Part shown: piece after piece, positions 27,040-35,802 of the stretch
Layout: each line of letters opens with the position of its first letter
Numbering within the stretch: position 1 is the stretch's first letter
From: an uncultured Alphaproteobacteria bacterium
GTDB lineage: Bacteria; Pseudomonadota; Alphaproteobacteria; UBA7887
Length of the DNA stretch: 35,802 nt
Assembly (NCBI GenBank): GCA_902562525.1
Contig: CACETT010000009.1
Span: 1 to 35,802 of the forward strand
Reading direction: 5' to 3'
The notes under the pieces: model-generated
The model's input: the letters and a program-made list of their open reading frames with translations, nothing else
What the model was told of the DNA's origin: nothing
Database searches by the model: none
Made by a program: the position numbers and the translations under genes

Positions 27040-28908
27040 GTGAAAAACTCTAAGACAGTTCTCATTGATAATCATCCAGGAAGAAATGCCCAGACATTTG
27101 GGATTGCCAGGGAGCTCGGCACAAGTATGGATCTAATCCACGAGCCTTCCGTAGGGGTGATTGGTAATAAGGGGGATTCGCAATGCTATTTGGGAGTGCA
27201 GCGAAAGGTAGAGGCCATCCAGGAGAGCCTGCTCCAACAGATTGGCGAAAGCGGAACAAAAATGAGCATGCGTCTGGTTCAGCCGGAATACACCATCGCC
27301 ACATCGGACGGTATGCGGAACGGTACCAAGGAGATGCGTTACTCTCTAATAGGCAGGGAGGTAACGCATGACTCGGTTTGCGAACATCTTAGTGCTAGTG
27401 GACTGGAAGGAACTATCGCAGTTGTTGCTTGTGACAAGCCGCCTGTGGGAACCGCGGCGGCAATACTTGAGCATAATCGGCCTGCAATTATCATGTCGGA
27501 TGGAGCTATCCGGCCGGGGACGGACTCTGAAACAAATGAGCCGATAGATATTATCTCGGGTTTTCAGATTGCGGGACACAAGGATGGCGATGTCAAAAAA
27601 CGTGTAGCTTGTGAAGCTTGTCCGGGTTACGGGAGTTGTGGTGGGATGTTTACCTACAACACCATGCAAACCTTCATAGGGGTCGTTGGTCTTGAGCCGT
27701 TACATATGGTTTCACCTGCTTCCGAGGACCCTCGGAGAGTAGATCAATTCCCAGGTGAGCTGGTCGGATATCTGAGATCATTAGTAGAGTCGGAAACCTT
27801 GCCACGAGATATCGTATCCCGGGATTCTCTTAGGAACGCTATGATTGTATCACTGGCCGTAGGGGGTTCTACGAACGTTCTGCTTCACGGCCCGGAGATA
27901 GCGAGGGCGGCAGGTTTCGGGAACTTTTGGCGAGATATTATATCTCCAGATGAGTTTAACCATCTTTCGCAGCATGTCGTGCCGGTATTGATAGATGCCC
28001 GACCCTTTGGTCGTTATTCGATGGTTGATATAGATGGAAAGGGGGGTATACAGGTTATTGTGAAGGAATTGTTGGCAGCTGGATTACTAAATGGGGAGAC
28101 GCTTACCTGTACAGGCGAGACCCTTGCTGAACAGGTTAATCGACTAGATCCACCAAAACCTGATGGTGAGGTTATTTATACCGTGGAAAATCCGTTCAAG
28201 CCGACGGGAGGTTTGCGAGTATTGGGTGGCAATCTGTCGCCTGAATATAGTGCTGTATTAAAACTGGCTGGTGTGGAAGCTGGCTTGGAAGACAATACTT
28301 TTGTTGGTAAGGCGCGGGTTTTTGACGGTGAGGAAGGTCTTTTGGAAACCTTAGAGAATAGGCCCGAAGTTTTTCAAGATAATGATATGGTGATTGTTCG
28401 GTATGAAGGGCCAAGTGGAGCTCCTGGAATGCCTGAGATGCTTGACTCCACTTCTCGTATAACGACCCTCTGCCGCGAGCGGGGTATTGTTGTCGGGTTG
28501 ATGACGGACGGACGTTTTTCTGGAGGGTCCGTCGGACTTGTTATTGGCCATGTTGGCCCGGAGGCTGCGCTGGGGGGCGAAATTGGGTTGATAGAGGATG
28601 GTGACGAAATCGTAATTGATTTGAACGTTAATGAAATCAACTGCACGGAACTCCGTTACGCTGCAAAGAGAGAAGAGAGAAGGAAGGCTTGGGAGCAAAC
28701 TGTTGCTGGCAACGGTGGAATACACCCTTCTGTTGGTAACGCTAACACGCGGTTATTGAACCAGATGCGGAATTCCGCTGTACCAGCTAATTTGGGAGCA
28801 GGAATGCATCCGGGAAGAAAGCTGTGGGTTAGCGAGCCAAGACAGGCTGTTGCAAGTGGTTTCCAGCCAAAAAATGTACACCGGCCGGGTTCCGAAAAAG
28901 CCTTTTAA
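27040..28908 (+). CDS. IlvD/Edd family Fe-S dehydratase (dihydroxy-acid or sugar-acid dehydratase)
   Basis: Three putative cluster cysteines in SQCYLG, ACDKPPVG and CEACPGYGSCGGMFTYNTMQ; GGSTNVLLH; YEGPSGAPGMPEM...LMTDGRFSGGS. TTG/GTG-type start upstream. Confidence 0.92.
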   Translation: MKNSKTVLIDNHPGRNAQTFGIARELGTSMDLIHEPSVGVIGNKGDSQCYLGVQRKVEAIQESLLQQIGESGTKMSMRLVQPEYTIATSDGMRNGTKEMRYSLIGREVTHDSVCEHLSASGLEGTIAVVACDKPPVGTAAAILEHNRPAIIMSDGAIRPGTDSETNEPIDIISGFQIAGHKDGDVKKRVACEACPGYGSCGGMFTYNTMQTFIGVVGLEPLHMVSPASEDPRRVDQFPGELVGYLRSLVESETLPRDIVSRDSLRNAMIVSLAVGGSTNVLLHGPEIARAAGFGNFWRDIISPDEFNHLSQHVVPVLIDARPFGRYSMVDIDGKGGIQVIVKELLAAGLLNGETLTCTGETLAEQVNRLDPPKPDGEVIYTVENPFKPTGGLRVLGGNLSPEYSAVLKLAGVEAGLEDNTFVGKARVFDGEEGLLETLENRPEVFQDNDMVIVRYEGPSGAPGMPEMLDSTSRITTLCRERGIVVGLMTDGRFSGGSVGLVIGHVGPEAALGGEIGLIEDGDEIVIDLNVNEINCTELRYAAKREERRKAWEQTVAGNGGIHPSVGNANTRLLNQMRNSAVPANLGAGMHPGRKLWVSEPRQAVASGFQPKNVHRPGSEKAF

Positions 28909-28957
28909 GTAACATTGGCCTTACACGTGTAGAGCTCGTTATTGAGTTTGATTAGGT

Positions 28958-29863
28958 TTAGTCGAGTTCGCGCCCGTCCATGCCGGCATTCTTTCGTATC
29001 TTTCCAATCATTTCGCGGATTTTTGGGCCAAGAACTTCCGGGTCATCCATTTGATGGACCCGGGCGCCAGGCCGCCAGCCCTCAAGCACAGCAACTTGTC
29101 CTGCCCCCGCCTCAATGACCCGACCGGTTATGTCTTGGGCATCAGTGCTTGCTAAATATACTACAGTGGGTGAGACCCAGCTTGGGTCGCGCTCAGCTAT
29201 TTCTTGTTCTGTGTATTCCCGAAGGTTGTCAGTCATGCGGGTGTAGGCGCTTGGTGAAATGGCATTAACTGTCACGCCGATTCGTGCCAACTCTCTCGCG
29301 GCGATAACGGTGAAGGCGGCAATTCCTGCCTTGGCAGCGCCATAATTTGTTTGTCCAATATTCCCATATAGGCCGGAAGTTGAGCTCGTGTTTATGATCC
29401 GGCCCATTACGGGCTTTCCATCATCATTTTGTTTTGACATAGCGCGCCAATAAGATGCTGCATGACGAGAGGGCCCGAAGGTGCCCTTTAAATGGACGCT
29501 TATCACGGCGTCCCATTCTTCTTCTGTCATATTGACTAGCATGCGGTCGCGTAGGATCCCGGCATTGTTTACCAAGACATCTAGTTTCCCAAAGGTGTTA
29601 ATGGCTTGGTCAATCATGTTTTTTGCGCCGTCAAAATTGCTGACGTCATCGCCGTTCACGATAGCTTCCCCGCCCATAGCAGTGATTTCTTCAGCCACCG
29701 CTTGGGCTGGAGATGGATCAGATCCCACACCGTTTACCGTACCCCCAAGATCGTTGACCACAATTTTTGCGCCGGCGTTAGCTAGTTGGAGGGCGTGTTG
29801 CCGTCCCAGCCCTCGGGCTGCGCCTGTTACAACCGCCACCCGGCCTTCACATAATCTTGCCAT
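28958..29863 (-). CDS. SDR family oxidoreductase, (3R)-hydroxyacyl-CoA dehydrogenase (MFE-2)-like
   Basis: RVAVVTGAARGLGRQHALQLANAGAKIVVNDLGGTVNGVG...DVLVNNAGILRDRMLVNMTEEEWDAVISVHLKGTF...YGAAKAGIAAFT. Confidence 0.9.
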   Translation of the reverse strand: MARLCEGRVAVVTGAARGLGRQHALQLANAGAKIVVNDLGGTVNGVGSDPSPAQAVAEEITAMGGEAIVNGDDVSNFDGAKNMIDQAINTFGKLDVLVNNAGILRDRMLVNMTEEEWDAVISVHLKGTFGPSRHAASYWRAMSKQNDDGKPVMGRIINTSSTSGLYGNIGQTNYGAAKAGIAAFTVIAARELARIGVTVNAISPSAYTRMTDNLREYTEQEIAERDPSWVSPTVVYLASTDAQDITGRVIEAGAGQVAVLEGWRPGARVHQMDDPEVLGPKIREMIGKIRKNAGMDGRELD

Positions 29864-29982
29864 CAGATACCCTTTCTAATTACTTGCCTGAGAATTATTA
29901 CCGGTCTCCGCTATTTTTGGCAAATGGCTTACTGGGACCAGGTTTGCTTCTGTAAACTTATTGTTCCACGCTATCTCTATAT

Positions 29983-30849
29983 TTAGATTCCGAAAATGGA
30001 CGCCAGTCCCGTGTTGTTGCCTATTTTTACCATTTCCTCTCTATCAGGGCAGTCTTTAGGTTGACTAGCTGCCTGTAGAACAAGTGGCAGCAAGGCAATG
30101 TCACCGACGGAGTTGAGGAAAATTCTGGGGTCCGAAAGAACCCAACTAACAGAATTATTTATATCTTCCTCTTTTTCGAGGGCTTGATACCAAGTTGTTT
30201 GGTTTCTGCTGACGCCAGCACCCCACGGTCCACGGGCAATTGCTTTGATTGTTTGCACGGCTACGTTTTGTTCTGTGCAGCATGATATTACTTTCTCAAA
30301 CTCTGCTGGGTAAGTGGGGTGATTAGCTGCAACCCAGTTCCAGGGTAACAGAATGGAATCAAAATCGAACTTGGCTAGGCTTCTTTGGTGCATAGCTGCG
30401 GCTGTCCACCCATGACCTGTGACCCCTATGTACTTTGCCAGACCTTGATCACGCGCTTCTACTAAGGCTTCCAATGCCCCGCCAGGTCCAAGTGCTTGAT
30501 CCCATTCATCCGGGTGTGTGAGGCTATGTAATTGGATTAGGTCAACCTTATCTGTTTTTAGGCGTTCCAGAGATTGGTGAAATTGCTCTTTCGCTTGCCG
30601 GTAGCTTCGTTCTTTTGTTTTTGTTGCCAGGAAAAAATCTTTGCGATGTCGAGACATCCATTCCCCAACCCGTAATTCAGCTGTGCCATACCCGGGAGCT
30701 ACGTCGATGTGGTTTACCTCGTGCTCAAACAGGAGGTCTAGAACGCGCTCAGCGGTTCCAATATCCGTGTCCCAGAGTGCTGCAGCACCAAATATGACTG
30801 CAGAGCTCATGTGTCCAGTTCTACCGAACGCCCGCTTTTCTATGGCCAC
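29983..30849 (-). CDS. Aldo/keto reductase
   Basis: RAFGRTGHMSSAVIFGAAAL...HIDVAPGYGTAELRVG (catalytic Asp/Tyr), FLATKT (Lys), LIQLHSL (His). Confidence 0.92.
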   Translation of the reverse strand: MAIEKRAFGRTGHMSSAVIFGAAALWDTDIGTAERVLDLLFEHEVNHIDVAPGYGTAELRVGEWMSRHRKDFFLATKTKERSYRQAKEQFHQSLERLKTDKVDLIQLHSLTHPDEWDQALGPGGALEALVEARDQGLAKYIGVTGHGWTAAAMHQRSLAKFDFDSILLPWNWVAANHPTYPAEFEKVISCCTEQNVAVQTIKAIARGPWGAGVSRNQTTWYQALEKEEDINNSVSWVLSDPRIFLNSVGDIALLPLVLQAASQPKDCPDREEMVKIGNNTGLASIFGI

Positions 30850-30976
30850 TTTTCTATTCCTTCTTGTAATAGTTCCCGTTCATCTTGCCGTGGACTGAAA
30901 GTATAATAGATACTATTTAGGAGAGCGAGTTGGCATCTAAATCGAATGTGGAGAATATGCCAGACAACTAGAAGGA

Positions 30977-31618
30977 ATGAGTTTAATGTTTTTCGACCCG
31001 AGAGATGTGGGCATGAAGCCGGAACCGTTCAAACACTCAGTCTATACCGCCCTGGTTTTGCCTAGGCCTATTGGGTGGATTAGCACTGTGAGTGTTAATG
31101 GCATCGTAAATCTTGCGCCTTTCAGTTTCTTCAATTCAATATCTGGTGAGCCCCCATGCGTAATGTTTTGTCCAAATGGCTTTAAGGCAGGGACAGACGA
31201 GCCAAAGGACTCTCTGGTGAACGCGGAAGCGACGGGCGAGTTTGTATTCAATATGTGCACCTATGATCTGCGCCACGAGATGAACGCTACGTCCAAGCAT
31301 GTGCCGGAAAGCATTGATGAGATGGCAGAAGCTGGCTTGGAGGCAGCCGACTGTATTAATGTTAAGCCTCCGCGTGTCCAGAGTTCACCAATTGCCCTAG
31401 AGTGTAAGTATCTACAGACAATTCATCTTCCTTCAAACAAAGCCAATATTACAAACAATATGGTGATTGGTGAGGTTGTAGGTATACATATTTCTTCAAC
31501 GATGGTGGTTGATGGTAAAGTGGATGTCAGAAAAATCAAGCCTTTGGCCAGACTAGGTTATTTGGATTATGCCTCTATCGAACCAGTCAATATCTTCCCC
31601 ATAGATAGACCCGAATGA
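30977..31618 (+). CDS. Flavin reductase-like FMN-binding protein (DIM6/NTAB type)
   Basis: VLPRPIGWISTVSVNGIVNLAPFSFFNSISGEPPCVMFCP...EFVFNMCTYDLRHEMNATS. Confidence 0.9.
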   Translation: MSLMFFDPRDVGMKPEPFKHSVYTALVLPRPIGWISTVSVNGIVNLAPFSFFNSISGEPPCVMFCPNGFKAGTDEPKDSLVNAEATGEFVFNMCTYDLRHEMNATSKHVPESIDEMAEAGLEAADCINVKPPRVQSSPIALECKYLQTIHLPSNKANITNNMVIGEVVGIHISSTMVVDGKVDVRKIKPLARLGYLDYASIEPVNIFPIDRPE

Positions 31619-31681
31619 CAATATTCGTCTTCTTTCCCATCTGGGCTAAGAAAGCGTGGGCGTTGATCTACTGCTCGCTTA

Positions 31682-32158
31682 ATGACGTACCAGTTGGCAA
31701 TGAATTTATTTTTTTTAGACCGCGAGATTGATAACGCGGTTAAGTATCATTGTGATAAGCACGTTGTCAAAATGTGCCTGGAAACGGCCCAACTCCTGTG
31801 TACTTCACTCGATAGGTATGGGATGGTTGGGCCATATAAACCGACCCATAAACGTCATCCAACGGCTCTTTGGACGGGTGACAGTATTGATCATTATCTT
31901 TGGCTAAGGGTTTTCGGTTTAACGCTATGTCGGGAGTATACGTGGCGATACCGGAAAGTGCATGCCTCTGAAAATGTCATAGAGACGTTGCCCGTTGACC
32001 CGCCTTTTCCAGATGCGGGCTGGAAAGATCCCCCACAGGCAATGCCTGACAAGTTTAAGGGCGATGATCCTGTAGGCGCCTATCGGCGTTTCTATAAGGC
32101 GGAGAAATCACGCTTTGCTCTTTGGACACGAAGGCCCATTCCCAAATTTATGCTTTAA
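31682..32158 (+). CDS. Uncharacterised protein resembling small proteins common in marine phage genomes (CDKHV-KM-LE-AQ family)
   Basis: MNLFFLDREIDNAVKYHCDKHVVKMCLETAQLLCTSL...YKPTHKRHPTALWTGDSIDHYLWLRVFGLTLCREYTWRY. Family recognised from memory, no search run. Confidence 0.75.
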   Translation: MTYQLAMNLFFLDREIDNAVKYHCDKHVVKMCLETAQLLCTSLDRYGMVGPYKPTHKRHPTALWTGDSIDHYLWLRVFGLTLCREYTWRYRKVHASENVIETLPVDPPFPDAGWKDPPQAMPDKFKGDDPVGAYRRFYKAEKSRFALWTRRPIPKFML

Positions 32159-32230
32159 TATCACTCTGGTCTTGTTCTGAGCGTGTATAGTAGGTGGGTC
32201 CAGTTAAACCATTTCAGGAGTAGCGTCACA

Positions 32231-32866
32231 ATGACGGCTGGGAAAGTGACTGTAGTTGATCATCCTCTTGTTCAACACAAACTTACGCTCATGAGAGATG
32301 TAAACACCCCAACAGGGCAATTTCGCCAGTTGATGCGCGAGGTGAGTTTTCTTTTAGCATACGAAGTCTGCAGGGAGTTTGATACTGAGCGCGTCCCTAT
32401 CCAAACTCCGCTGGAAGCGATACAGGGGATAAAACTGAAAGGAAAAAAGACATGTATCATTACTGTCATGCGCGCCGGTAATGGACTGCTTGACGGGATG
32501 CTGGATCTAATCCCTTCAGCCCGAGTTGGGCATGTGGGTCTTTATCGCGACCACAAAACCTTGGAGGCAGTGAAGTACTATTTGAAATTTCCCTCCCAAA
32601 TGAAAGAACGTGTTTGCATAACCGTGGATCCCATGTTGGCTACGGGTAATTCGGCTATCGAAGCCGTGCGTCAGGTTAAGATTGCTGGCGCGACGCGAAT
32701 AATTTTCATGTGTCTTTTAGCTTCCCCGGAGGGCATCAAAAACTTTGAAATGACACATCCTGATGTCCCTATTTACACAGCGGCAATTGATCGGGAACTT
32801 AATGAGTTAGGATATATTTTGCCGGGTCTGGGCGATGCCGGAGACCGGATGTTTGGAACCAAATAG
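32231..32866 (+). CDS. upp: Uracil phosphoribosyltransferase
   Basis: [38 protein letters not shown]...[16 protein letters not shown]...[18 protein letters not shown] 32231 with AGGAG upstream preferred over GTG 32183. Confidence 0.95.
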   Translation: MTAGKVTVVDHPLVQHKLTLMRDVNTPTGQFRQLMREVSFLLAYEVCREFDTERVPIQTPLEAIQGIKLKGKKTCIITVMRAGNGLLDGMLDLIPSARVGHVGLYRDHKTLEAVKYYLKFPSQMKERVCITVDPMLATGNSAIEAVRQVKIAGATRIIFMCLLASPEGIKNFEMTHPDVPIYTAAIDRELNELGYILPGLGDAGDRMFGTK

Positions 32867-32896
32867 TGCATGATAATTGCTTATTTTAAATTGAAA

Positions 32897-34078
32897 TTAA
32901 TCGTACGATACCTGAGCCTGTCGGAATGCGTTTTTAATGCCCTCCTTCACTGCGTCTATATCTGCGCAGACTGCATATCGCACATAGTCGCCGAAGTGGA
33001 CGCCGACTAAGCCTGTCTGCTCGATCATTGAGAAATTAAATTCGGCCGCGTTAGAAATTGTTTTGCCGAAGGCATGTCGAGGGGTTTCCCACAAGGTATA
33101 AAAGCCGGCGCGTGGCTTTATAGCTAGCTTCATTCCTTGGTCTTCCATAATCTGGGTGAGAGTTTCCAGGCGCTGCCTGTACATCGCCCGGTACTTTGAA
33201 ATATTTGCTTGCTCTTCTTCGAGTGCCGCAAGTACCCCGGCTGCCATAGGTGCCACAAAGCCGGCGTCGGTCTTTCCCTTAACTTCCCTAAGGTCGCTGA
33301 TGAAATCAGATGATCCAATGGCTGAGCCTATGTGCCAGCCTGTGCCATTACCAATTAATTTAGCTGCGGTAAAAGCCTCGCACCAGGATAACTCGGAAAA
33401 ATCACTGGCAACTTCTGTTAAGTTTGAACAATTATCTGAATGACTGAGGGATATATACGCAGCATCATTAAAGAGGCGAATATCATTTTTGGAGCAATAA
33501 TCACAAAGGATTTCAAACCATTCGGTGCTCGCGATTTGTCCTGATGGATTGTGTGGGTAATTTGTCATGATTAATTTGGTTCCATCGGGGATATCGCTCG
33601 GCTGAAAGCGAAAATCATTAGCGGAATTCAATGGGAGGGGGTAGTGGGTCACATTCGGATGAAATGCGCACCAATCGGCTGGAATTGGGTAGCCGGGCTT
33701 GCTCATGGTAGCGACGCTCACTTTCTCAGTAGCGCATCCGCAAGCGAGGGGAAGTAGCCCAAGTATTGGTTTAATCCCAGGAATTGGCAAGTAAGCCACA
33801 TCGTTCAGGGCCACCCCTTTGGTGAGATGTGCTTCAACAAACTTCTGAGAAAACTTTGGAATTGCCGGGCTATCGTTATATTGATATGCGTGCATACTTT
33901 CGTCAGTACTAAGCACAGCTGCGCTCGCGGCTTTCCGAGCACTATGCAGGGCTGGACCTCTTGGCTCCCCAATTGAAAGATCAAGGAGGACTTGCCCCCT
34001 TTGGATTGCTTCACTTCTTTTGGCCCTTATTTGCTGGAAAACATTTGCCCCGCCTGCTTTTAGTCTTGAACGACGCAT
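32897..34078 (-). CDS. PLP-dependent aminotransferase class I/II
   Basis: VLLDLSIGEPRGPA...MTNYPHNPSGQIAS...FNDAAYISL...TAAKLIGNGTGWHIGSAIGS (PLP Lys). Confidence 0.9.
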   Translation of the reverse strand: MRRSRLKAGGANVFQQIRAKRSEAIQRGQVLLDLSIGEPRGPALHSARKAASAAVLSTDESMHAYQYNDSPAIPKFSQKFVEAHLTKGVALNDVAYLPIPGIKPILGLLPLACGCATEKVSVATMSKPGYPIPADWCAFHPNVTHYPLPLNSANDFRFQPSDIPDGTKLIMTNYPHNPSGQIASTEWFEILCDYCSKNDIRLFNDAAYISLSHSDNCSNLTEVASDFSELSWCEAFTAAKLIGNGTGWHIGSAIGSSDFISDLREVKGKTDAGFVAPMAAGVLAALEEEQANISKYRAMYRQRLETLTQIMEDQGMKLAIKPRAGFYTLWETPRHAFGKTISNAAEFNFSMIEQTGLVGVHFGDYVRYAVCADIDAVKEGIKNAFRQAQVSYD

Positions 34079-34191
34079 ATGGGGTTACTCCTACTTAATA
34101 AATTTTGAACAGATGCCAGTAAATACTGGAACCTTTGGGAGATAATGTAGCAGTGATTTCGCAGTACACCAATAAGACAGACAGAGCTCTA

Positions 34192-34210
34192 ACAGCAACC
34201 TGCTTGCTGT
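34192..34210. promoter_or_regulatory. Inverted repeat ACAGCAA-cctgc-TTGCTGT in a divergent intergenic region
   Basis: Perfect 7-bp arms and 5-nt loop between the aminotransferase (-) and enoyl-CoA hydratase (+) genes. Confidence 0.45.
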
Positions 34211-34267
34211 CGCCACTGTCATCAGTCATCATTCACTTCGAAATATATTAAAAGTGGAGTATTCCTT

Positions 34268-35056
34268 ATGTCCGAAGGTAGAGTTGTGGCGGAAAAGGAT
34301 AAAAGTCTTGGCCGTGTTATCTTTGACAACATAAAAAAACACAATGCGATGTCGCAAGCTATGTGGAATCAACTTGCTGATGCCATCCGATTTTTTGAAA
34401 AAGAAGACGATATAAGGGTAGTGGTTCTCGAGGGCGCCGGAGAAAAGTCGTTTGTTTCCGGTGCGGATATTTCCAAATTCGAAAGCGAACGTTCTGATAG
34501 CGGTCGTATAAAGGAATACGGCGTGTCTGTTGAGCGAGCGTATAGTGCGGTCCAATTCGCGATTAAGCCAACTATCGCAAAGATCGACGGCTATTGTTAT
34601 GGTGGTGGTATGGGAATTGCAGTATGCGCCGATTTGCGGATATGTTCAGAGAATTCTAGCTTTTGCATTCCGGCCGCTAAACTTGGAGTTGGTTACGGGC
34701 ATGCGAACACAAAGGTACTTTTGGATTTAGTGGGTCCCGCATTTACCAAAGAGATTTTTTATACAGCTCGCCGATTTAGTAGCCAAGAAGCGTTGAACAT
34801 GGGATTGGTCAATTGTATACAGCCGCAAGAGGAGCTGAATCAATACGTTGCCAATTATGTAGAGGTTATTTCCAATAACGCCCCATTATCAGTAAGGGCA
34901 ACGAATTTAATTGTGAATGAGTTACTTAAGGATGAGGAAGAACGTGATGATGCTTTTTGTCGAAAGCTTGTCGAAGATTGTTCTGATAGCCAGGATATAG
35001 AAGAGGGTCGACGTGCATTTATGGAAAAACGGAGGCCGATGTTTGTTGGTCATTAG
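34268..35056 (+). CDS. Enoyl-CoA hydratase/isomerase family protein
   Basis: VVVLEGAGEKSFVSGADISKFES...IAKIDGYCYGGGMGIAVCADLRICSENSSFCIPAAKLGVGYG: crotonase fold. Confidence 0.95.
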   Translation: MSEGRVVAEKDKSLGRVIFDNIKKHNAMSQAMWNQLADAIRFFEKEDDIRVVVLEGAGEKSFVSGADISKFESERSDSGRIKEYGVSVERAYSAVQFAIKPTIAKIDGYCYGGGMGIAVCADLRICSENSSFCIPAAKLGVGYGHANTKVLLDLVGPAFTKEIFYTARRFSSQEALNMGLVNCIQPQEELNQYVANYVEVISNNAPLSVRATNLIVNELLKDEEERDDAFCRKLVEDCSDSQDIEEGRRAFMEKRRPMFVGH

Positions 35057-35175
35057 AAGGAAGAGACCGGAAAACTGGAATCTATGGGCAACGTGAATTG
35101 AGTTTATGAGTAAAGTGTTGTGGTCGTAGTTCAGCCGTCGGCCAACTCTTATTGCGAGTAGGAGTAGAAATTGTA

Positions 35176-35802
35176 ATGACACGTTTGGATGGGAAAATTG
35201 CCCTGATTACTGGTGGGGCCTCAGGTTTTGGGGCCGCAACTGCTAAAATTTTTTCCCTTGAGGGGGCTAAGGTAGTTTTAACCGATAAGAATGCGACTGG
35301 AGTGAAGTCAGTTGCGACAGAAATTGGTTCGTTGGCTGCATCCTTAGCACACGATGTATCCCTAGAAGAAGATTGGGACCGTGTTATTACGGATACTATT
35401 AGCATGCATGGGCGGATTGATATTCTCATGAACAATGCGGGGGTGATGGGTACGGGAGCGCCACAAGATATCGAGCATATGAGCCTAGCCGAGTGGAAGT
35501 TTGTGCAGGACATCAATAGCAATGGCGTTTTTCTCGGCTGTCGAGCTGTAATTCGGGAAATGAAGAATACTGGCGGTGGATCAATTATTAATATTTCCTC
35601 CACTGCGGGAATTCGCGCTGCGCCGGATATAGCGGCATACGGCGCATCGAAAGGTGCTGTTCGGCAGTTAACTAAGTCAGTAGCAGCTTACTGTGGGCTT
35701 AAAGGCTATAATATTCGGTGTAACTCAATCCACCCGGGTATGGTTCGGACTCCTCTTGGAGAAGCCGTCTTAAAACTGTACGGTGATCTTGAGAATTCTG
35801 CG
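35176..35802 (+). CDS. SDR family NAD(P)-dependent oxidoreductase (3' truncated by window end)
   Basis: Own translation: MTRLDGKIALITGGASGFGAATAKIFSLEGAKVVLTDKNATG...NNAGVMGTG...IINISSTAGIRAAPDIAAYGASKGAVRQLTKSVA...IHPGMVRTPLGEAV; open to the window end, so absent from the ORF track. Confidence 0.93.
   Translation, partial: MTRLDGKIALITGGASGFGAATAKIFSLEGAKVVLTDKNATGVKSVATEIGSLAASLAHDVSLEEDWDRVITDTISMHGRIDILMNNAGVMGTGAPQDIEHMSLAEWKFVQDINSNGVFLGCRAVIREMKNTGGGSIINISSTAGIRAAPDIAAYGASKGAVRQLTKSVAAYCGLKGYNIRCNSIHPGMVRTPLGEAVLKLYGDLENSA

Noticed and set aside
28922-28931. TACACGTGTA palindrome between convergent IlvD-like and SDR genes
   Set aside because: A perfect 10-bp palindrome but isolated, in a convergent gap where an operator is unlikely; no further support.
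29481-29879. 132-aa plus-strand ORF opposite the SDR at 28958-29863
   Set aside because: Antisense shadow ORF with no domain evidence.
1-35802. Possible defence island, prophage, biosynthetic cluster or toxin-antitoxin system
   Set aside because: No integrase, transposase, restriction, CRISPR, NRPS/PKS or TA gene motifs seen; the single phage-type gene at 31682-32158 is not enough to call a prophage.

Overview
The window reads as a chromosomal segment of an alphaproteobacterium. This is inferred from gene content and order, including a DUF2794-like gene and a der-bamB-TPR block; I could not run a taxonomic search. The left ~22.7 kb is a conserved core: lptD(partial)-surA-rsmA, then on the minus strand gmk-mltG-fabF-acpP-fabG-fabD, then rpsF-rpsR-DUF2232-rplI-cfa-dnaB-alr-cvpA-purF-SDR, then on the minus strand der-bamB-TPR, then DUF2794. 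The right ~12.8 kb is a more accessory metabolic region: two Cys-capped secreted pentapeptide-repeat proteins flanking a 2-hydroxyacid dehydrogenase and an MFS transporter, an IlvD/Edd dehydratase, SDRs, an aldo-keto reductase, a flavin reductase, a phage-type uncharacterised protein, upp, an aminotransferase and an enoyl-CoA hydratase. I saw no convincing mobile element, CRISPR array, rRNA or tRNA, and no convincing new defence or biosynthetic system. The points most worth a second look are: a candidate S6:S18-binding leader upstream of rpsF; the pentapeptide-repeat pair; the phage-like 'CDKHVVKM' protein; genes apparently missing from otherwise conserved neighbourhoods (pdxA, yicC, radA); and a small ORF and hairpin in the alr-cvpA gap.
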